Shown here in pieces: positions 35,567 through 44,278 of a stretch of 59,119 bases of DNA. The position numbers were made by a program, and so were the translations under genes. The stretch comes from Geosporobacter subterraneus DSM 17957. GTDB lineage: Bacteria > Bacillota > Clostridia > Peptostreptococcales > Thermotaleaceae. Position 1 is the first letter of the stretch. The number at the start of each line of letters is the position of its first letter. Location of the stretch: positions 1-59,119 of the forward strand of contig NZ_FQZV01000026.1 of assembly GCF_900142145.1 (NCBI RefSeq). The letters run 5' to 3'. The notes below the pieces were generated by a model that was given only the letters and a program-made list of their open reading frames with translations, was not told the DNA's origin and made no database searches.

Positions 35567-36841
35567 TTGTTTGCAAATGAGGATTGGTTAAGATTCCTGG
35601 CACTTTTGATCTTGCTGATGTTTTCTGCACTATTTTCAAGTGCTGAAACATCTTTAACCTCAATGAGTGTAATTAAAGTAAAGCAGCTGAAAAATCGGGG
35701 AGTACATCAGGCTGTCATTATTGAAAGGTTAATGGAAAAATCCCATAAGATATTGGCTACCATACTTATTGGTAATAATATCGTAAATATAGCAGCAACG
35801 GCGATTGCTACGGAGTTGACCTTTAAATATTTCTCAGGAAAGAATGTTACATTTTTAGTTACTGTAATGATGACCTTTATGATATTGATATTTGGGGAAA
35901 TTACACCTAAAACTTTTTCTTCCTACTATCCGGAAGCTGTGGCTGTTAGACTTGGAAGACCTATTGAAATACTATCTTATATACTTTATCCTGTACTGCA
36001 GATTCTTAACGGGATTACCAGTGTAACGATTCGTTTATTGGGAGGCAATATAAATCAGAATAAGTCTCTGGTATCGGAGGATGAAATCAAAACTTTAGTA
36101 GATGTAGGTGAGGAAGCGGGAATTATTGAAAGCAAGGAAAAGGAAATGATCAACAGCATTTTCGCTATTGGGGATATCGAGGCTACAGAGGTGATGGTTC
36201 CGAGGATCGACATGGTATATTTAGAAGAGGATTCCAGCCTGGAAGAATCTCTCAATGTTGTTATTGATTTTGGTTATTCAAGAATTCCTGTGATTAAGGA
36301 TACCATAGACAATGTGGTAGGAATTTTATATGCAAAAGACTTATTGGCTTATGCCAGGCAGCCGGGAAGTAATAAGGATTTTGATATTAAAAAAATTATT
36401 CGGGCTGCTTACTATGTACCAGAGAGTAAAAAAGTCAGTGACTTGTTAAGAGAGATGCAAAAAGAAAAGGTTCATATCGCCATTGTACTAGACGAATATG
36501 GGGGAACCTTAGGCTTAGTAACCATAGAAGATATATTAGAGGAGATTGTAGGAGAAATCTTGGATGAATATGATGATGAGTTGGATCTCATAGAACAAAT
36601 GAATGAGAATTCTCTCATTGTAAGCTCGAAAGCTTCTATTGAGGAAATCAATGAAGTACTGGGGATATCTCTTCCGGAAGATGAATATGAATCCATTGGA
36701 GGATTTGTTTTTAATTTATTAGGTAGAGTACCCCTAAAAGATGATATAATTGAATTTGACGATGCAAAAATTAGGGTAATAAGTGTTCAGAATCGCAGAA
36801 TCAAGCAGGTGGAAATCCAAAAAAAGCCATTGCAGGAGTAA
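35567..36841 (+). CDS. CNNM/CorC-family transporter-like protein (DUF21-CBS-CorC)
   Basis: A 424-residue protein: DUF21 membrane domain with about four helices (to 190, with SSAETSLTSMS), a pair of CBS domains (about 205-330, TEVMVPRIDMVY and VHIAIVLDEYGGTLGLVTIEDILEEIVG) and a CorC_HlyC C-terminal domain (about 345-420). Family members are linked to Mg2+ or Co2+ efflux; some were once called hemolysins. Start is TTG 35567 with AGGAGGA six bases upstream. Inserted between dgkA and cdd relative to Bacillus. Confidence 0.92.
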   Translation: MFANEDWLRFLALLILLMFSALFSSAETSLTSMSVIKVKQLKNRGVHQAVIIERLMEKSHKILATILIGNNIVNIAATAIATELTFKYFSGKNVTFLVTVMMTFMILIFGEITPKTFSSYYPEAVAVRLGRPIEILSYILYPVLQILNGITSVTIRLLGGNINQNKSLVSEDEIKTLVDVGEEAGIIESKEKEMINSIFAIGDIEATEVMVPRIDMVYLEEDSSLEESLNVVIDFGYSRIPVIKDTIDNVVGILYAKDLLAYARQPGSNKDFDIKKIIRAAYYVPESKKVSDLLREMQKEKVHIAIVLDEYGGTLGLVTIEDILEEIVGEILDEYDDELDLIEQMNENSLIVSSKASIEEINEVLGISLPEDEYESIGGFVFNLLGRVPLKDDIIEFDDAKIRVISVQNRRIKQVEIQKKPLQE

Positions 36842-36869
36842 ACATTATTGATGAGAGGATGAGGGGGAC

Positions 36870-37931
36870 ATGAGGAAAAAATTCGGCGCAGTTATACTTT
36901 GGATGATGATTTGTGTACTTATTTTTACGACAGGATGTGGAAAAAACAAGCCTGCAGTATCAGAACCGGATGATGTGGTAGTCATTGAAACACCTGAAAG
37001 CCCAAGTGATGTTGTAGATACGAGAGAGAATTTAGAAGGAAAAGTACCTTCTCCGATTAGTGGAATCTATGTGGAGAAGGAAAGAATAGAGAGAAGGCCT
37101 TTTGCAGTAATGTTTGATAACATGGTTAAGGCCAGGCCTCAGGCTGGACTGGATCAGGCGGAGGTAGTCTATGAGTTTTTAGCCGAGGGTTTAATCACCC
37201 GCTATATGGGTATTTTCTTAATTAATGAGCCAGAGACTATCGGTTCTGTACGAAGTGCAAGACCCTATTTTATAGATCGTGCATTAGAGTATGATGCTCT
37301 CTATGTCCATGTGGGCGGCAGTGAACAGGCAAAAAGTGATATTAAGGCCCTAAAAATGGCAGATATCGATGCTCTGTCCAGAAACAGTACGATTTTCTGG
37401 AGAAAGAACCATAAGCAAGCACCCCATAATATGTACACCAGTTCCCAGGCGATTCGAAAGGCTGCCAGTGAAAGCAAGTACAATACGGAGGGTGTATTTG
37501 AAAGCTTAAAGTTTCATGCCAATGCTGCAAAACCAAATGGTATTGAAACCTTAAAAGTGAGTCTTCCTTACAGTAAAAACTATACAGCCTCTTTTACGTA
37601 CAATCAAGAGGAAGAGATTTATTATCGGGAGATCAATGGAAAGCCCCATCAAGATGAAATTTCTAAGCAGCAACTGAAGGCTATGAATATTATCATACAA
37701 AAAGCGGCAACAAAGGTTATTGACAGTGAAGGGCGTTTAGAAATTGAAATGGTTGGAAAGGGTGAAGGCTACTATCTGACACAGGGAGAGATGGTAGAGA
37801 TTGCCTGGGAGAAGAAGTCAAGAAAAGGTATAACACGGTTCTTTGAAAAAAATGGAAAAGAAATTCAGTTCAATCCTGGTATTACATGGATCCAAGTGGT
37901 GCCGAAAACCATGAATCCAATTTTTGAGTAG
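36870..37931 (+). CDS. DUF3048 (YerB-like) lipoprotein
   Basis: A 353-residue protein with a lipoprotein signal ending in the lipobox TTGC (Cys 23), an acidic serine/proline linker, and the DUF3048 domain: RRPFAVMFDNMVKARPQAGL, YEFLAEGLITRYMGIF and IGSVRSARPYF are its hallmark segments. It is exported and lipid-anchored. A structural study of the family is known for YerB but no activity is established. GAGGGGG precedes the ATG. Confidence 0.9.
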   Translation: MRKKFGAVILWMMICVLIFTTGCGKNKPAVSEPDDVVVIETPESPSDVVDTRENLEGKVPSPISGIYVEKERIERRPFAVMFDNMVKARPQAGLDQAEVVYEFLAEGLITRYMGIFLINEPETIGSVRSARPYFIDRALEYDALYVHVGGSEQAKSDIKALKMADIDALSRNSTIFWRKNHKQAPHNMYTSSQAIRKAASESKYNTEGVFESLKFHANAAKPNGIETLKVSLPYSKNYTASFTYNQEEEIYYREINGKPHQDEISKQQLKAMNIIIQKAATKVIDSEGRLEIEMVGKGEGYYLTQGEMVEIAWEKKSRKGITRFFEKNGKEIQFNPGITWIQVVPKTMNPIFE

Positions 37932-37948
37932 TTTAGGAGGCGGATGTT

Positions 37949-38344
37949 TTGAAGGATTTGGAATTAATACATCAAGCTAAGGAAGCAATGAAGCATGCTT
38001 ATGTGCCTTATTCTCAGTTTCGGGTAGGGGCTGCGGTGCTGACGAAGGACGGGAAGGTTTATACGGGCTGTAATATAGAGTGTGCTTCCTTCGGAGGAAC
38101 CAATTGTGCGGAGAGAACAGCACTTTTTAAGGCAATCTCTGAAGGGAATCGTTCCTTTGAAGCGATAGCTGTTGTGAGTGATAATGAGGGATATACCTTT
38201 CCCTGTGGTATTTGCAGACAGGTGATTGTAGAATTTGGCAAAGATACCAGGATCATTGTAAGTACTAAGGAAGGAAAAATAGAAACCTTTACTGCAGCAG
38301 AGCTGCTGCCCCACAGCTTTTCCAGTATAGATCTTGAAAAATAA
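37949..38344 (+). CDS. cdd: Cytidine deaminase
   Basis: The 131-residue tetrameric-type enzyme has the zinc motif CAERTALF (H/C-A-E) and PCGICRQ with two cysteine ligands. It deaminates cytidine and deoxycytidine to uridines for salvage. TTG start with GGAGGCGG upstream. The dgkA-cdd-era order matches Bacillus apart from two inserted genes. Confidence 0.95.
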   Translation: MKDLELIHQAKEAMKHAYVPYSQFRVGAAVLTKDGKVYTGCNIECASFGGTNCAERTALFKAISEGNRSFEAIAVVSDNEGYTFPCGICRQVIVEFGKDTRIIVSTKEGKIETFTAAELLPHSFSSIDLEK

Positions 38345-38470
38345 AAACGAAGAATAGGGAACGGCCACTGTGCTGTTCTACAGTATATCAAGCTACATAG
38401 TATTTTACCAAAAAACATTGTATACTAAAGAGTATTTCAATACAGCTTAGATGAGAAAGAAGGGTTTGTG

Positions 38471-39358
38471 ATGAAGTTCAAATCAGGATTTGTAACCATC
38501 GTAGGTAGACCCAATGTAGGAAAATCTACCTTGATGAATAGGATGGTGGGTGAAAAAATTGCCATTATGTCTGATAAACCCCAGACAACGAGAAATAAAA
38601 TTCAATCGATCTACACACAGGAGAATTATCAAATTATTTTTTTAGATACGCCTGGAATCCATAAGCCCAAAAACAAACTTGGAGAGTATATGGTGAGGTC
38701 TGCGCAACAGACCTTAAATGAAGTAGATGTGGTACTATTTTTAATTGATGATACCGCCAATATGGGTGGAGGAGATCAGTTTATACTAGAATCACTTAAA
38801 GGAATAAAAACACCGATTATCCTTGTAATCAACAAGATCGATAAGATTCCGCCAGATGCTTACGAAAAAATGTATCATCTCTATAATGAGACAGGAATCT
38901 TCGAGGAGATCATCGGAATATCCGCATTAGAGGATATAAACATCCAGAAACTACTCAATAAAATTATTGCCTTTCTTCCGGAGGGGCCACAGTATTTCCC
39001 GGCAGACATGATTACAGATCAGCCGGAACGGGTGATTGTTTCTGAAATCATTCGGGAGAAACTGCTGCACTATCTGCAGGATGAAGTTCCCCATGGAGTA
39101 GCTGTACAAATCGACTCTATGAAAAAAAGGAAAGACAAGGATATCCTGGATATACAGGCAACCATCCTTTGTGAACGAAAATCTCATAAGGGGATTATCA
39201 TCGGCAAGAATGGGAGAAAACTGAAGGGGATCGGTAAAAGTGCCCGGGAAGATATTGAAAGACTTATGGGAACGAAGATTTTTCTTGAGCTATGGGTTAA
39301 GATTAAGGAAGATTGGCGGGATCACGAGGCAACATTAAATCAACTGGGGTACAAATAG
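38471..39358 (+). CDS. era: GTPase Era
   Basis: A 295-residue GTPase: P-loop GRPNVGKST, switch II DTPGIHKP, NKID, SALEDIN, then a C-terminal KH domain (about 205-295, GIIIGKNGRKLKGIG). Era binds the 3' end of 16S rRNA and helps 30S maturation, alongside YbeY encoded nearby. ATG 38471 follows AAGAAGGG; an in-frame GTG one codon earlier is an alternative. Confidence 0.97.
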   Translation: MKFKSGFVTIVGRPNVGKSTLMNRMVGEKIAIMSDKPQTTRNKIQSIYTQENYQIIFLDTPGIHKPKNKLGEYMVRSAQQTLNEVDVVLFLIDDTANMGGGDQFILESLKGIKTPIILVINKIDKIPPDAYEKMYHLYNETGIFEEIIGISALEDINIQKLLNKIIAFLPEGPQYFPADMITDQPERVIVSEIIREKLLHYLQDEVPHGVAVQIDSMKKRKDKDILDIQATILCERKSHKGIIIGKNGRKLKGIGKSAREDIERLMGTKIFLELWVKIKEDWRDHEATLNQLGYK

Positions 39359-39456
39359 AAAAAAGTTAAGGTATGACAGATTTTTCATTGTATAGGAACC
39401 CCCAATCATTGAAAACCATAATATATGATACGATTTCATATGAAAGGGATGGTAGG

Positions 39457-39600
39457 GTGGTACAAAATACATTATGGAAGCTATTTGAAAGCACTGGCAG
39501 TATTCAAGCATATCTATATTATAAAAATATAGAACGTGCATTATCTACAAAGACAAAGGAAAATATAGAAGGTTCAAAGAAGCATGCATTCTTGAGGTGA
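39457..39600 (+). CDS. yqzL: YqzL-family small protein
   Basis: A 47-residue protein, (M)VQNTLWKLFESTGSI followed by QAYLYYKNIER, which fits the YqzL family (WKLFE.TGSI.AYL) that lies between era and recO in Firmicutes. The chosen start is GTG 39457 with AAAGGG eight bases upstream, giving the family length; a longer frame from 39373 adds 28 unrelated residues. Function unknown. Confidence 0.75.
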   Translation: MVQNTLWKLFESTGSIQAYLYYKNIERALSTKTKENIEGSKKHAFLR

Positions 39601-39604
39601 TGAA

Positions 39605-40348
39605 ATGCTAATAAAGACCGACGCGGTGGTCTTGAAACAAAACAAATTTGGAGAAGGAGATCGGATTATAACCCTCTTTACAAAAAAACTTGGTAAGGTG
39701 CAGGCGGTTTCAAAGGCCTCTGGAAGACATAAAGGAAAATATGCCGTGGGAACTCAGTTGTTCTCCTATGGCGAATTTGTTTTGTTTAAGGGACGTGATC
39801 TATTTCAGATCACGCAGGTAGATTTAAGAGATTCCTTTTATTCAATTCGTGAAGAGGTTACGAAGCTGGCCTATGGAGCTTATTTATTGGAGCTGACCTT
39901 AGCTGCTATTGAAGAGGGACAAACGAACAATCGGTTATTTGAGCTTTTAGTTGATCTCCTGCAGCTTTTCTCCAAAAGCAAAAAAAATATGGAGACCCTG
40001 ATTAAAGCCTATGAGATGAAACTATTATATTATTCTGGGTATAAGCCAGAACTGGAGCATTGTGTATATTGCGGTACATCAGAATTAGGCAATCCCCGAT
40101 TCAGCTCATCGGAGGGGGGGATTCTATGCAAAAATTGCTTTCAACAGGATCCTTACGCAATGAAAATATCTCCGGTAACCATACGGGTAATGCAGTATCT
40201 CATTACCCAAGATTTAGGACAGATTGCTAAGCTAATGATCCGCACAGAGGTCATAGAGGAGCTAAACAAGATTACAAGACATTATATTGGGACCCATTTA
40301 GAAAAAAATGCTTTCAAAAGTTTAGAGTTTTTAAATCATATAAAATAA
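39605..40348 (+). CDS. recO: DNA repair protein RecO
   Basis: A 247-residue protein with the N-terminal OB fold (KTDAVVLKQNKFGEGDRIITLFT), helical middle, and a four-cysteine zinc site, CVYCG and CKNC, as in Gram-positive RecO. It loads RecA with RecF and RecR. GAGGTGATGAA lies before the ATG; it begins four bases after yqzL. Confidence 0.95.
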   Translation: MLIKTDAVVLKQNKFGEGDRIITLFTKKLGKVQAVSKASGRHKGKYAVGTQLFSYGEFVLFKGRDLFQITQVDLRDSFYSIREEVTKLAYGAYLLELTLAAIEEGQTNNRLFELLVDLLQLFSKSKKNMETLIKAYEMKLLYYSGYKPELEHCVYCGTSELGNPRFSSSEGGILCKNCFQQDPYAMKISPVTIRVMQYLITQDLGQIAKLMIRTEVIEELNKITRHYIGTHLEKNAFKSLEFLNHIK

Positions 40349-40364
40349 AAAGGGTGGTGTATTT

Positions 40365-40856
40365 ATGGAGATTACTTTAGAAAAAATCGATCAGGTGAGA
40401 GAAAGAACTGGAGTAACCTATAAGGAAGCAAAGGAAGCACTAGAGGCAACAGCGGGAAATGTGGTAGATGCAATCGTGCATATTGAGGAAAGACAAAATA
40501 TCCGGTGGACCGATAACTTAACGGGTGCCGGGAACGAGATTCTAGAGAAGCTGAAAGCTGTAGTAAAGAAGGGAAATGTAACAAAGATCTTATTAAAGCG
40601 TGATGGAGAGGTGATTATGAATATTCCGGTAACTGCCGGTGCGATAGGGGCTATTTTATCACCACCTATTGCTATGGTTGGCGTATTCACTGCCTTTGCT
40701 ACCAAATGCAAAATAGAGATTGTCAAGGATACCGGAGAGGTATTAGATCTCAACGAAATTGCAGATGATACTTACAATACAGTACGCAGTAAGGTAGATG
40801 AATTTAAGACAAAGGTAAATCCAACAGAAAAAGAAGAAAAGAAAGATGAAGAATAA
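40365..40856 (+). CDS. DUF4342 protein with UBA-like N-terminus
   Basis: A 163-residue protein. Residues 1-45 resemble a ubiquitin-associated/EF-Ts-type helical domain (VTYKEAKEALEATAGNVVDAI); residues 55-140 form the DUF4342 domain with IMNIPVTAGAIGAIL and a hydrophobic hairpin; the tail is acidic-basic. Clostridial members are common next to recO or glyS; function unknown. AAAGGGTGG precedes the ATG. Confidence 0.85.
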   Translation: MEITLEKIDQVRERTGVTYKEAKEALEATAGNVVDAIVHIEERQNIRWTDNLTGAGNEILEKLKAVVKKGNVTKILLKRDGEVIMNIPVTAGAIGAILSPPIAMVGVFTAFATKCKIEIVKDTGEVLDLNEIADDTYNTVRSKVDEFKTKVNPTEKEEKKDEE

Positions 40857-40912
40857 TCTATGGGTTTAGACTAATAAATATGAAAAAGATTAAAAAAATA
40901 GCTAAGAATATC

Positions 40913-40941
40913 TTTACAGGCCTAGAGCAATATGATAGAAT
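40913..40941 (+). promoter_or_regulatory. Promoter of the glycine T-box leader
   Basis: TTTACA (40913-40918), 17 bases, TAGAAT (40936-40941). Transcription would begin near 40948, just ahead of the T-box stem I. Confidence 0.7.
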
Positions 40942-40947
40942 CGTAAA

Positions 40948-41163
40948 AAAGTATATGGCATGTGCTATGAGAGAGAAGAGTAGTCAATAACCATTATCCA
41001 AGAGAGTCGGTGGGGCTGAGATACCGATATAATGACTTGATGAAGGGAGCTCTGGAGCGAGGATATTAAAGTGGGTACCAGATACCAATTAGGGTGGAAC
41101 CGCGGAAGTTTAGCCTTTCGTCCCTTGTATTTACAAGGGATGAAGGGCTTTTTATTTTTTATT
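40948..41163 (+). promoter_or_regulatory. T-box riboswitch (glycine) controlling glyS
   Basis: The conserved T-box AGGGTGGAACCGCG lies at 41091-41104 and the intrinsic terminator at 41112-41163 (TCCCTTGT 41121-41128 with ACAAGGGA 41133-41140, extended outwards by GCCTTTC/GAAGGGC, then a T run). Stem I covers about 40970-41075, with the 3' side GATGAAGGGAGCTCTGGAGC at 41040-41059; aligned on the conserved GGAGC, the specifier reads GGA or GGG, both glycine codons, fitting the downstream gene. Uncharged tRNA-Gly would stabilise the antiterminator and allow read-through. Confidence 0.93.
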
Positions 41164-41187
41164 CAAATTTGTGAAGGAGGATTAAAT

Positions 41188-42576
41188 ATGGCAACGGAAA
41201 AAACAATGGATAAGATTGTTGCCCTGGCAAAATCCAGAGGATTTGTATTTCCAGGCTCAGAGGTATATGGAGGGTTGGCAAACACTTGGGATTATGGCCC
41301 ACTTGGTGTAGAGTTAAAAAATAATGTGAAACGTGCATGGTGGAAAAAATTTATTCAAGAATCACCCTATAATGTGGGGTTAGATGCAGCTATTTTAATG
41401 AATCCGCAGGCATGGGTAGCTTCAGGCCACGTAGGGGGCTTTAATGATCCTTTATTGGATTGTAAAGCCTGCAAAGCTAGGTTCAGGGCAGATAAGCTGA
41501 TAGAGGATTATTTGAAAAATGCTGGGGAAGAAGTAACCGTAGACGGTTGGTCCAATGATAAAATGCAGGATTATATTGAAGAGAAGAAAATTGCCTGTCC
41601 TGAGTGCGGGGCTGTCAACTACACGAAAATTAGACAGTTTAATTTGATGTTTAAGACTTATCAAGGGGTAACTGAGGATTCAAAGGCAGAAATCTACCTT
41701 CGTCCTGAAACGGCACAAGGGATTTTTGTAAACTTTAAAAATGTATTGCGTACATCTAGAAAGAAGGTTCCCTTCGGCATTGGACAAATTGGTAAATCCT
41801 TTAGAAATGAAATCACACCAGGCAATTTTACTTTCAGAACCCGTGAATTTGAACAAATGGAGCTTGAGTTTTTCTGCAAACCGGGAGAGGATATCGAATG
41901 GTTTAACTACTGGAAGTCCTTCTGTAATCAATGGCTGTTAGATCTAAATATGAACCCAGAGAATATTCGACTAAGAGATCATGAAAAAGAAGAATTATCC
42001 CATTACAGTAACGCAACCACAGACATTGAGTATAAGTTTCCTTTTGGATGGGGAGAGCTTTGGGGTATTGCCGATAGAACAGACTTTGACTTAAAGCAGC
42101 ACAGCGAACACTCTGGTGTTGACTTTACTTATCAGGATCCTGTTACCAACGAGAAATATATTCCCTACTGTATAGAGCCTTCCTTAGGTGCAGACCGGGT
42201 TACTTTGGCATTCCTAATCGATGCATATGAGGAAGAACAATTGGAAGATGGCAGTGATCGTATTGTATTAAAATTCCATCCGGCTCTTGCTCCTTTTAAG
42301 GCAGCTGTATTTCCATTAACAAAAAAACTTAGTGAAGGAGCAAGTGCTCTGTATCAACAATTAGCGAAAAAATTTATGGTGGATTATGATGAAGCAGGCA
42401 GCATTGGTAAGCGATATAGAAGACACGATGAAATAGGAACACCTCTTTGTATTACATTTGACTTTGATTCTTTAGAAGATCATGCCGTAACTGTCCGGGA
42501 TCGGGATACAATGACCCAGCAAAGAGTTAAGATTGAAGATTTAGAGAAGTTTATTGAAGCAAAAATCCAGCTTTAG
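41188..42576 (+). CDS. glyS: Glycyl-tRNA synthetase (single-chain alpha2 type)
   Basis: A 462-residue class II synthetase of the eukaryote/archaea-like alpha2 form: [15 protein letters not shown], a zinc-ribbon insertion with CKAC and CPEC pairs, [12 protein letters not shown] (motif 2 region), SFRNEITP and EPSLGADR (motif 3), and an anticodon-binding domain. It charges tRNA-Gly. The gene replaces the glyQ-glyS pair seen at this place in Bacillus. AAGGAGG lies eight bases before ATG 41188; the longer frame from 41071 runs through the T-box terminator and is not coding. Confidence 0.97.
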   Translation: MATEKTMDKIVALAKSRGFVFPGSEVYGGLANTWDYGPLGVELKNNVKRAWWKKFIQESPYNVGLDAAILMNPQAWVASGHVGGFNDPLLDCKACKARFRADKLIEDYLKNAGEEVTVDGWSNDKMQDYIEEKKIACPECGAVNYTKIRQFNLMFKTYQGVTEDSKAEIYLRPETAQGIFVNFKNVLRTSRKKVPFGIGQIGKSFRNEITPGNFTFRTREFEQMELEFFCKPGEDIEWFNYWKSFCNQWLLDLNMNPENIRLRDHEKEELSHYSNATTDIEYKFPFGWGELWGIADRTDFDLKQHSEHSGVDFTYQDPVTNEKYIPYCIEPSLGADRVTLAFLIDAYEEEQLEDGSDRIVLKFHPALAPFKAAVFPLTKKLSEGASALYQQLAKKFMVDYDEAGSIGKRYRRHDEIGTPLCITFDFDSLEDHAVTVRDRDTMTQQRVKIEDLEKFIEAKIQL

Positions 42577-42634
42577 AATTGGATGGTGCTTTTCATAAGG
42601 CACATTTCATATTATAAAAATAGGCACAAAGGTA

Positions 42635-42683
42635 GACAATAGTGATGAATGATTTTTAATTTCATCTCTATTGTCTCTTTTTT
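42635..42683 (+). terminator. Terminator after glyS
   Basis: GACAATAG-T-GATGAA (42635-42649) pairs with TTCATC-T-CTATTGTC (42661-42675) with one T-T mismatch, followed by TCTTTTTTTT. Confidence 0.85.
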
Positions 42684-42694
42684 TAAAAAAAGTA

Positions 42695-42728
42695 TAGCAA
42701 AAGAACCGAAGCTTTGCTACAATATAAT
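42695..42728. promoter_or_regulatory. Promoter of the ccpN-ppdK operon with an inverted repeat over -35
   Basis: A perfect TATAAT lies at 42723-42728. TAGCAAA (42695-42701) and TTTGCTA (42713-42719) form an inverted repeat 11 bases apart that covers the expected -35 position (about 42700-42705), where no good -35 is seen. This looks like an operator; which protein binds is unknown. Confidence 0.5.
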
Positions 42729-42787
42729 ATAGCACAATATAAAATAGTATAACACATATAATCTATCTTCGAAGAGAGGTGATTATT

Positions 42788-43417
42788 TTGGAGCTTTCAG
42801 AAAGACAACAAAGAATCGTAGAGATCGTAAAGGAAAATGAACCCATCACCAGTGAGCAAATTGCAGCGCTGTTAAAGGTTACACGAGCGACTCTGCGTCC
42901 GGATCTGGCTATTTTGACGATGTCAGGAATATTAGATGCAAGACCAAAGGTAGGGTACCTCTATTCAGGAAATAACGGGGTTAATATTATTTCTGAGCAG
43001 ATTCGAAAAACCCGTGTTAGTGATATTAAATCAATCCCTGTGATTGTAGACGAGCAGACCAGCCTTTATGATGGAATCGTTGCATTATTCCTGGAGGACG
43101 TAGGCTCAATTTATGTGGTGTCTAAAGGATATCTAACCGGAGTAGTATCTAGAAAAGATTTTTTAAAAAGTATTATGGGTGGAATGGAGATCCATAAGGT
43201 TCCTGTAGGGTTGATAATGACCCGGATGCCAAATATTGTTTTAACTTATCCCCATGAAACAGCCTTAGAGGCAGCTATAAAAATTATCGAACATGAGGTA
43301 GACAGTCTGCCTGTAGTAGAGAAGGAAATTATCGGAGGAAAAGAACTATTTAAAGTGGTTGGTAAGATATCTAAAACCAACATTGCCAGATTATTTGTGG
43401 AACTAGGAAGACAATAA
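42788..43417 (+). CDS. ccpN: CcpN-type transcriptional regulator (HTH plus CBS pair)
   Basis: A 209-residue protein with a winged helix (about 1-60, EPITSEQIAALLKVTRATLRPDLAIL) and two CBS domains (about 80-205). It corresponds to B. subtilis CcpN (YqzB), which represses gluconeogenic genes according to adenine nucleotide levels. TTG 42788 follows AGAGGTGATTATT; GTG 42779 overlaps the site. It heads a three-gene run with the PPDK regulator and ppdK, spaced 22 and 20 bases, suggesting control of the pyruvate-PEP node. Confidence 0.9.
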   Translation: MELSERQQRIVEIVKENEPITSEQIAALLKVTRATLRPDLAILTMSGILDARPKVGYLYSGNNGVNIISEQIRKTRVSDIKSIPVIVDEQTSLYDGIVALFLEDVGSIYVVSKGYLTGVVSRKDFLKSIMGGMEIHKVPVGLIMTRMPNIVLTYPHETALEAAIKIIEHEVDSLPVVEKEIIGGKELFKVVGKISKTNIARLFVELGRQ

Positions 43418-43439
43418 TGCAGATGGAGGGATAGAGTAT

Positions 43440-44258
43440 ATGAATCGCAGATTGGTCGTTTATGTAATCTCCGACTCAATAGGTGAAACAGCGGAACAGG
43501 TGGTTAAGGCTGCTGTGAGTCAGTTTGAATGTAATGATTACGATATTCGAAGGTTTCCTTACATATCAGAAGCAGAACAAATTCGGGAGGTATTTAGCGA
43601 GGCAGTAAATGAAAATTGTGTTATTGTGTTTACCATGGTTGTACCTGCCCTTCGCAGTCTAATGATCGAAATGGCAGCATCGAACAATATTCCTGCTATT
43701 GATATTATGACGCCTATCATTGACTCGATTCAAACCATCATCAAGAGTGAACCTAAGAATGAGCCGGGGTTGATACGAAAGCTGGATGAGAAGTATTTTA
43801 GAAAGGTTGAAGCTATCGAGTTTGCAGTAAAATATGACGATGGAAAAGACCCTAGAGGCTTAAAAAAGGCAGATATCATTTTAATCGGTGTTTCAAGAAC
43901 CTCTAAGACACCTTTAAGCATGTATCTTGCCCATAAAAATATAAAGGTTGCCAATGTACCTCTTGTACCGGAGGTACCCGTTCCAGAAGAGCTGTTCGAG
44001 ATACCGTCTAAGAAAATCATTGGACTGACTACAAATCCAATCAAGCTTAACGAGATTCGCCAAGAAAGATTAAAGGCTTTGGGATTGAGTAATGAAGCAA
44101 GCTATGCTAACATGGACAGAATTCTTGAGGAACTGGAATATGCGGATGGGCTGATGAAAAGATTAAGATGTCCAGTCATTGATGTTTCTACAAAAGCAGT
44201 AGAAGAGAGCGCGAATATTATACTGGAAATTATGAAACAAAATAACCATCTGAAATAA
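43440..44258 (+). CDS. Pyruvate, phosphate dikinase regulatory protein
   Basis: A 272-residue DUF299 protein with P-loop-like GVSRTSKTPLSMYLA and the N-terminal VISDSIGETAEQV. It is a bifunctional ADP-dependent kinase and Pi-dependent pyrophosphorylase that inactivates and reactivates PPDK by modifying a threonine next to its catalytic histidine. GGAGGGATAG precedes the ATG. The target, ppdK, follows directly, which supports PPDK over PEP synthase as substrate. Confidence 0.94.
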   Translation: MNRRLVVYVISDSIGETAEQVVKAAVSQFECNDYDIRRFPYISEAEQIREVFSEAVNENCVIVFTMVVPALRSLMIEMAASNNIPAIDIMTPIIDSIQTIIKSEPKNEPGLIRKLDEKYFRKVEAIEFAVKYDDGKDPRGLKKADIILIGVSRTSKTPLSMYLAHKNIKVANVPLVPEVPVPEELFEIPSKKIIGLTTNPIKLNEIRQERLKALGLSNEASYANMDRILEELEYADGLMKRLRCPVIDVSTKAVEESANIILEIMKQNNHLK

Positions 44259-44278
44259 TGGGTGAGAGGAGTGGAATC

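Noticed and set aside
40880-40990. A 36-codon frame before the T-box
   Set aside because: No ribosome-binding site, and it covers the T-box promoter and part of stem I; kept only as a remark in the T-box finding.
41071-41187. Upstream extension of glycyl-tRNA synthetase
   Set aside because: It runs through the T-box and its terminator; the conserved start ([19 protein letters not shown]) is at 41188.
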